From Nonomuraea terrae (GTDB taxonomy: Bacteria > Actinomycetota > Actinomycetes > Streptosporangiales > Streptosporangiaceae): a DNA stretch of 64,000 nucleotides. The notes under the pieces are model-generated. The model did not search any database and had not been told where the DNA came from. It was given only the letters and a program-made list of their open reading frames with translations. The stretch spans positions 1 to 64,000 of the forward strand of contig NZ_SMKQ01000011.1 of NCBI RefSeq assembly GCF_004348995.1, written 5' to 3'. The translations under genes and the position numbers were made by a program. Shown piece after piece: positions 58,658-64,000 of this stretch (positions within the stretch are counted from its first letter, which is position 1; every line of letters begins with the position of its first letter).

Positions 58658-59742
58658 AGTTCCACTGGTTTCTGCCCACGAACGGAGACAGCAGGCAGCT
58701 CGTCGGGGGCGGTCACGGCCTGACCCGTGACCACGGGCACCGAGGCGGCCTCCGTGAGCCCGACATCGAATACCTCGCCCAGGTCGCCCGCTCGGCCGAG
58801 CAGCTCGGCTTCGAGGCCGTGCTCACGCCCACCGGCACGTGGTGCGAGGACGCCTGGCTCGTCACCGCCGCGCTGACCCGGGAGACCGAACGGCTGAAGT
58901 TCCTGGTCGCCTTCCGGCCCGGCTTCCTGTCGCCCACGCTCGCCGCGCAGATGGCCGCCACGTACCAGCGCATGTCGCGCGGCAGGCTGCTGCTGAACGT
59001 CGTCACCGGCGGCGAGGACGCCGAGCAGCGCCGCTTCGGCGACCACCTGTCGCACGACGAGCGGTACACGCGTACCGACGAGTTCCTCGGCATCGTGCGG
59101 GGCGCGTGGAGCGGCACGCCGTACGACTTCAAGGGCGAGCACTACCACGTGGACGGAGCGACCGTCTCGATCCCGCCCGACCCGCTGCCGCAGATCTACT
59201 TCGGCGGCTCCTCGCCCGCCGCGGGGCCGGTGGCCGCCCGGCACGTCGACGTCTACCTCACCTGGGGCGAGCCGCCCGCGCAGGTCGCCGGCAAGATCGC
59301 CTGGATGCGGGAGCTGGCCGCGGCGGAGGGCCGCGAGCTGCGCTTCGGGATCAGGCTGCACGTCATCTCCCGCGACACGGACGCCGCCGCCTGGGCCGAG
59401 GCGGAGCGGCTGCTGTCGGCGATCGACCCCGCCGACATCGCCCGCGCCCGTACGGTGCTGGGCCGCAGCTCGTCGGTCGGGCAGCAGCGCATGCTGGCGT
59501 TGCAGGCCGGCTTCGACGGCGGTGACGTCAGGTCCCTGGAGATCCACCCCGGGCTGTGGGCGGGCGTCGGGCTGGTGCGCGGCGGGGCCGGCACGGCCCT
59601 GGTCGGCAGCCACGCCCGGGTGGCCGAGCTGGTGGAGGAGTACGCCTCGCTGGGCGTCGAGGAGTTCGTCCTGTCGGGCTACCCGCACCTGGAGGAGGCC
59701 TACTGGTTCGGTGAAGGAGTCCTGCCCCGCTTCACCCGCTGA
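58654..59742 (+). CDS. ssuD: FMNH2-dependent alkanesulfonate monooxygenase (SsuD-like)
   Basis: 362 aa, a luciferase-like TIM barrel that releases sulfite from alkanesulfonates with reduced FMN and oxygen. FHWFLPTNGDSRQLVGGGHG, EQLGFEAVLTPTGTWCEDAW, KFLVAFRPGFLSPTLAAQMA, LLLNVVTGGEDAEQRRFGDH and QIYFGGSSPAAGPVAARHVD are SsuD signatures, with the Cys equivalent to the E. coli active-site region present in TWCEDAW. The GTG overlaps the SsuA stop. The flavin reductase SsuE is not in the operon. Confidence 0.92.
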   Translation: MKFHWFLPTNGDSRQLVGGGHGLTRDHGHRGGLREPDIEYLAQVARSAEQLGFEAVLTPTGTWCEDAWLVTAALTRETERLKFLVAFRPGFLSPTLAAQMAATYQRMSRGRLLLNVVTGGEDAEQRRFGDHLSHDERYTRTDEFLGIVRGAWSGTPYDFKGEHYHVDGATVSIPPDPLPQIYFGGSSPAAGPVAARHVDVYLTWGEPPAQVAGKIAWMRELAAAEGRELRFGIRLHVISRDTDAAAWAEAERLLSAIDPADIARARTVLGRSSSVGQQRMLALQAGFDGGDVRSLEIHPGLWAGVGLVRGGAGTALVGSHARVAELVEEYASLGVEEFVLSGYPHLEEAYWFGEGVLPRFTR

Positions 59743-60553
59743 CGCCCGGGTCCGTCGTCCCGGGGTTGTCGAAGCGGCGCCGGGACGCCTCGATGTGGTC
59801 GAGGTGGCGGCGGGACGCACCGGCCGGGCCGCCGTCAACGGGACGAAGCTGCACTACCGGACGGCCGGCTCGGGGCCGGCGGTGGTGCTGCTGCACGGGG
59901 TGCCCAAGACCGGCTACCACTGGCGGTACCTCGTCCCGAGGCTCACGGCCCGGCACACCGTCGTCGTGCCGGACCTGCGCGGCCTCGGCGACTCCGACCA
60001 TCCGGCGGACGGGTACGACTCCGCGACGATGAGCGACGACATCGCCGCGTTGACGGCCTTTCTCGGGCACGACTCCTACGGCGTGATGGGCGAGGACTGG
60101 GGGCCGTGATCGGCTACCAGCTGGCCGCCCGGCACCGTGGACGCGTCAACGCCCTGGTGTTCGCCGAGGCGTTGTTCCCCGGGTTCGGCTTCGAGGACCA
60201 CACGGCGCTGACCGTGGAGAACGTCTCGGGCGGGCTGTTCCTGTGGCACCTCGGTTTCTACTTCCAGCCGGACGTGCCCGAGATGCTGATCGCCGGGCAC
60301 GAACGCGAGCTCATCACGTACATGATCAAGAACGAGCGCCCGCGCGGATGCTGCTCGCCGGCCTGGAGAGCGGCGGAGAGCTGCGGGACCTGGAGCTGCC
60401 GACGTCGTTCGACCCCGGCGACAGCATCCGTCCCGCACGCTGATCACCGGGTTCGCCTCGGCCACCGCGTTCCGCGAGCGCTTCGAACGCGTCGAACGCG
60501 TCGTCGGCCGCACCCCTCCCGCCGCTCGTCCTTCAGATCTCGTCGAGCGGGGG
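59743..60553. other. Intergenic stretch of gene remnants
   Basis: This 811-base gap between the ssu operon and the deoxyribose operon holds no intact gene. It comprises the broken alpha/beta hydrolase (59795 to about 60350) and then two out-of-phase rightward pieces: MLLAGLESGGELRDLELPTS with FDPGDSIRP ending near 60440, and TLITGFASATAFRERFERVE with RVVGRTPP to about 60520. The last two probably belonged to one gene. I do not recognise it. Confidence 0.65.
59795..60350 (+). pseudogene. Alpha/beta hydrolase (epoxide hydrolase/haloacid dehalogenase-like) pseudogene
   Basis: From GTG 59795 the frame reads NGTKLHYRTAGSGPAVVLLH, then VVVPDLRGLGDSDHPADGYD and YGVMGEDWG, where a lost base in a G-run near 60103-60108 produces a TGA. 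In the next frame the protein goes on as VIGYQLAARHRGRVNALVFA, then LFLWHLGFYFQPDVPEMLIA and ERELITYMIKNERP. The HG oxyanion region and the nucleophile position in GEDWG are typical of epoxide hydrolases and fluoroacetate dehalogenases. The last about 100 residues (with the catalytic His) are missing, so the gene is dead. Confidence 0.8.
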
Positions 60554-61447
60554 TCAGCGGCCGATCGGGTGCCAGACCGTCTTGGTCTCCACGAACGGCC
60601 TGATGCGCGACAGCCCGGGGTCCGGGTCGGCCCAGTCGTCCTGGCCGGGCCGCAGGACCCGCTTGAGCGTGGTCGCCGCCAGGGCCTCCAGCTCGGCCGC
60701 CAGCGCGCCCGCGCCGGTCAGGTCGAGGGCGTTCACGTCGGCGTGGCCGGCCAGCGGCGGGGCGAGCTCGGCCAGGCGGCCGGTCAGGATGTTCGCGACG
60801 CCCGCCGGCAGGTCGGAGGTGGCCAGCGCCTCGGCCAGCGTGACGGCCGGCAGCGGGGCGCGTTCGCTCGCCACCAGCACCGCCGTGTTGCCGCAGGTGA
60901 TCACCGGCGCGAGCACCGAGACCAGCCCGAGCAGCGGCGATCCGGGCGGCGCGAAGACGCCCACGACGCCCGTCGGCTCCGGCTGGGACAGGTTGAAGTA
61001 CGGGCCGGACACCGGGTTGGCGCCGCCCAGCACCTGGCCGAACTTGTCGGCCCACCCGGCGTAGTGCACCCAGCGGTCGACGGCCGCCGACACGATCGCC
61101 TGTGCCCTGCCCGCGCTCACCCCTTCCGCCGCGGCGACCTCGTCGGCGAACTGCGCCCGCCGCCCTTCCATCATCTCGGCGATCCGGTAGAGGATCTGCC
61201 CCCGGTTGTACGCCGTCCGGCCAGACCAGCCGGGGAACGCCTCGCGGGCGGCCACCACGGCGTCGCGCACGTCCTTGCGGGAGGCCAGGGCGGCGTTGGC
61301 GAGGTGCACTCCTGCCGACGACGTCACGGGATACGACCTGCCTGATTCCGAGCGCGGGAACGCGCCTCCGACATAGAGCTTGTACGTCCTGCGCACGGGA
61401 ATGCGCGGGGGGATGCGCGGGGGGATGCGCGGGGGGATGTCAGCCAC
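60554..61447 (-). CDS. Short aldehyde dehydrogenase homologue lacking the catalytic cysteine
   Basis: 297 aa against the usual 480-500. It begins with a proline-rich PPRI repeat tail, then KLYVGGAFPRSESGRSYPVT, AREAFPGWSGRTAYNRGQIL and PTGVVGVFAPPGSPLLGLVS, which match the first NAD-binding half. The oxyanion and Cys segment (FFNQGHVCC in the neighbour) and the C-terminal catalytic half are absent; it ends with RPGQDDWADPDPG and WHPIGR. GTG at 61447 follows GGGAGG. It has good codon bias throughout and no frameshift, so it looks maintained: probably a non-catalytic partner of the full-length enzyme just upstream, as in other actinobacterial deoC operons. Confidence 0.82.
   Translation of the reverse strand: MADIPPRIPPRIPPRIPVRRTYKLYVGGAFPRSESGRSYPVTSSAGVHLANAALASRKDVRDAVVAAREAFPGWSGRTAYNRGQILYRIAEMMEGRRAQFADEVAAAEGVSAGRAQAIVSAAVDRWVHYAGWADKFGQVLGGANPVSGPYFNLSQPEPTGVVGVFAPPGSPLLGLVSVLAPVITCGNTAVLVASERAPLPAVTLAEALATSDLPAGVANILTGRLAELAPPLAGHADVNALDLTGAGALAAELEALAATTLKRVLRPGQDDWADPDPGLSRIRPFVETKTVWHPIGR
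61401..61436 (-). repeat. Three exact 12-bp tandem repeats coding for PPRI
   Basis: ATGCGCGGGGGG occurs three times in a row (61401-61412, 61413-61424, 61425-61436) and encodes PPRI units at the extreme N-terminus of the short aldehyde dehydrogenase. Replication slippage is the likely cause; copy number may differ between strains. Confidence 0.85.
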
Positions 61448-61476
61448 GGTAAGCCTCCCGCATCGGCGTGATCCGT

Positions 61477-62910
<1,434 letters not shown>

Positions 62911-62918
62911 GCCTCTCC

Positions 62919-63848
62919 CTAGTCGATGGTGTAGTAGTCGGGGCCGCCGTAGTGGCCGGTGCCGAGCTTGGTGCGCTGCATGAGCAGGTCGTTCAGCAGC
63001 GTCGAGGCGCCGAGTCGGAACCACGCCGAGTCCAGCCAGTCGTCCCCGGCGATCTCCTTGACCAGCACCAGGTAGCGGATCGCGTCCTTGGCGGTGCGGA
63101 TGCCGCCGGCCGCTTTCACCCCCGCCTGCCGTCCGGTGGCGGCCCGGTAGTCCCTGACGGCCTCCAGCATGACCAGGGTGACCGGCAGGGTCGCGGCGGG
63201 CGTGACCTTGCCGGTGGAGGTCTTGATGAAGTCGGCCCCGGCGTGCAGCGCCAGCCAGGACGCCCGGCGAACGTTGTCGTAGGTGACCAGTTCGCCGGTC
63301 TCCAGGATCACCTTCAGGTGGGCGTCGCCGCAGGCGGCCTTCACTGCGGTGATCTCGTCGAAGACCTTGCCGTAGTCGCCCGCCAGGAACGCCCCCCGGT
63401 CGATGACCATGTCGATCTCGGTGGCGCCGGCGGCCACCGCCGCCCGGGTGTCGGCCAGCTTGACCTCCAGCGGCGTACGCCCGGCCGGGAAGCCCGTGGC
63501 GACCGAGGCGAGGCCGACCCCGCTGCCCGCCAGGGCCTGCGCGGCCACTCCGATCATGTCGGGGTACACGCACAGCGCGGCGACCGGGGGAGCGGTGGGG
63601 TCGGCCGGGTCGGGCCGCCTGGCCTTGGCGGCCAGCGCGCGCACCTTGCCCGGGGTGTCCGCCCCTTCCAGGGTGGTCAGGTCGACCATCCGGATGGCCA
63701 GGTCGAGCGCCGCCCGCTTGGCCGTGGTCTTGATGGACCGGGTGGCCAGGTCGGCGGCCCGCCGGCGGACGCCGACCTCGTCGACGCCGGGCAGGCCGTG
63801 CAGGTAGCTCCGCAACGAGCCGGGGATGGTGTCAGGCACGAGCGCCAC
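62919..63848 (-). CDS. deoC: Deoxyribose-phosphate aldolase (DeoC)
   Basis: 309 aa, class I aldolase. The Schiff-base lysine is in GADFIKTSTGKVTPAATLPV, the proton-relay Lys in AGVKAAGGIRTAKDAIRYL, and VILETGEL and DMVIDRGAFLAG are further conserved parts. It cleaves 2-deoxyribose 5-phosphate to glyceraldehyde 3-phosphate and acetaldehyde. It is longer than the E. coli enzyme (259 aa), as usual for the actinobacterial and eukaryote-like branch. The GTG at 63848 overlaps the permease end by 17 bases. Confidence 0.93.
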   Translation of the reverse strand: MALVPDTIPGSLRSYLHGLPGVDEVGVRRRAADLATRSIKTTAKRAALDLAIRMVDLTTLEGADTPGKVRALAAKARRPDPADPTAPPVAALCVYPDMIGVAAQALAGSGVGLASVATGFPAGRTPLEVKLADTRAAVAAGATEIDMVIDRGAFLAGDYGKVFDEITAVKAACGDAHLKVILETGELVTYDNVRRASWLALHAGADFIKTSTGKVTPAATLPVTLVMLEAVRDYRAATGRQAGVKAAGGIRTAKDAIRYLVLVKEIAGDDWLDSAWFRLGASTLLNDLLMQRTKLGTGHYGGPDYYTID

Positions 63849-64000
63849 GCCTCTCGATGAGCATGTTGAGGACGAGGGCGACCAGCAGGATGAGTCCGGT
63901 CACCACCATCTGGAAGAAGGAGCCGAGGCCGAGCAGGTTGCACAGGTTCCGCAGCACCGACAGCAGCAGCACCGCCACGAACGTGCCGAACACGCCGCCC
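63832..64000 (-). CDS. C-terminal part of an RbsC-type sugar ABC transporter permease, cut by the window edge
   Basis: The last 55 codons read GGVFGTFVAVLLLSVLRNLC and LGSFFQMVVTGLILLVALVL and end in NMLIERRGARA. The GG-x-FGT...LLLSVLRNLCNLL...F-x-Q-x-V-x-G-x-I-L pattern is the final pair of spans of ribose/autoinducer-2-type (CUT2) permeases. It is the upstream neighbour of deoC and most likely imports deoxyribose or a related pentose/nucleoside product. Confidence 0.85.
   Translation of the reverse strand, partial: GGVFGTFVAVLLLSVLRNLCNLLGLGSFFQMVVTGLILLVALVLNMLIERRGARA

Noticed and set aside
60356-60540. Attempt to read the second fragment after the hydrolase as the missing hydrolase C-terminus
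   Set aside because: SFDPGDSIRP and TLITGFASATAFRERFERVE do not resemble the cap or His-loop region of alpha/beta hydrolases; they appear to be from another gene.
61401-61436. Short tandem repeats as a possible CRISPR array
   Set aside because: The 12-bp units are directly adjacent with no spacers and are in frame within a gene. No CRISPR-like repeat-spacer pattern or cas gene was seen in the window.

Overview
The window is high-GC chromosomal DNA from an actinomycete. Almost every codon ends in G or C, GTG and TTG starts are common, genes overlap by 1-4 bases inside long operons, and the regulators (GntR/HutC, GntR/FCD, ROK, TetR) and many sugar and peptide ABC importers are typical of filamentous soil actinobacteria. 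A Streptosporangiales-type organism such as Nonomuraea is my guess from overall gene style only; no rRNA, tRNA or ribosomal protein gene is present to test it.

Layout. 1-2653: a proline iminopeptidase gene followed upstream by a stretch of broken genes (the tail of a peptide-transporter ATPase joined to a decayed GH127 arabinofuranosidase, then an aldo/keto reductase with internal deletions). 2658-6496: a HutC-type GntR regulator, an inositol-monophosphatase-family phosphatase, a HAD hydrolase, an unknown protein and a GntR/FCD regulator. 6565-10381: a carboxylate set (CaiB-type CoA transferase, CitE-like lyase, DctM-like permease, small membrane protein). 10384-14078: a DUF418 membrane protein, a Cmx-type chloramphenicol exporter behind a long leader with a start-to-stop mini-ORF and hairpins, and an aminoglycoside phosphotransferase homologue. 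14079-15491: a NuoH fragment, about 500 unassigned bases and a helix-turn-helix protein behind a palindrome.

15492-23374 is an alpha-galactoside uptake locus: two permeases, a DUF4832 secreted protein, a lipoprotein binding protein, a GH36 alpha-galactosidase and a ROK repressor, with two near-identical promoters driving the split transporter. 23494-31196 is a long leftward operon that I read as a variant ebo cluster (EboA, B, C, E and F homologues) in which the usual sugar-phosphate cyclase EboD is missing and an inositol-phosphate-synthase-like gene plus a sugar isomerase stand in the operon instead. 31392-46849 is a compact regulon: two secreted GHL10-type glycosidases, a binding-protein-dependent importer, a DasR-like GntR regulator, a ROK kinase, NanE, a GH38 alpha-mannosidase, a DUF4127 protein and a FAD oxidoreductase. 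Matching AGTGGT-N4-ACCACT palindromes flank all three transcription units. NanE plus kinase without a sialic-acid lyase suggests release of N-acetylmannosamine directly from a polymer. This is the most interesting candidate system in the window.

47034-51026: a small TPR-like protein, and a TetR regulator with a two-gene ABC exporter. 51142-56003: a five-gene oligopeptide importer. 56143-59742: an ssuCBAD-like sulfonate uptake and desulfonation operon. 59743-60553: a broken alpha/beta hydrolase and another unidentified remnant. 60554-64000: a deoxyribose catabolic operon (RbsC-like permease end, deoC, aldehyde dehydrogenase, and a short aldehyde dehydrogenase homologue lacking the catalytic cysteine). 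At least five decayed genes occur here, a high number for 64 kb, which suggests an accessory, rearranged chromosome arm.
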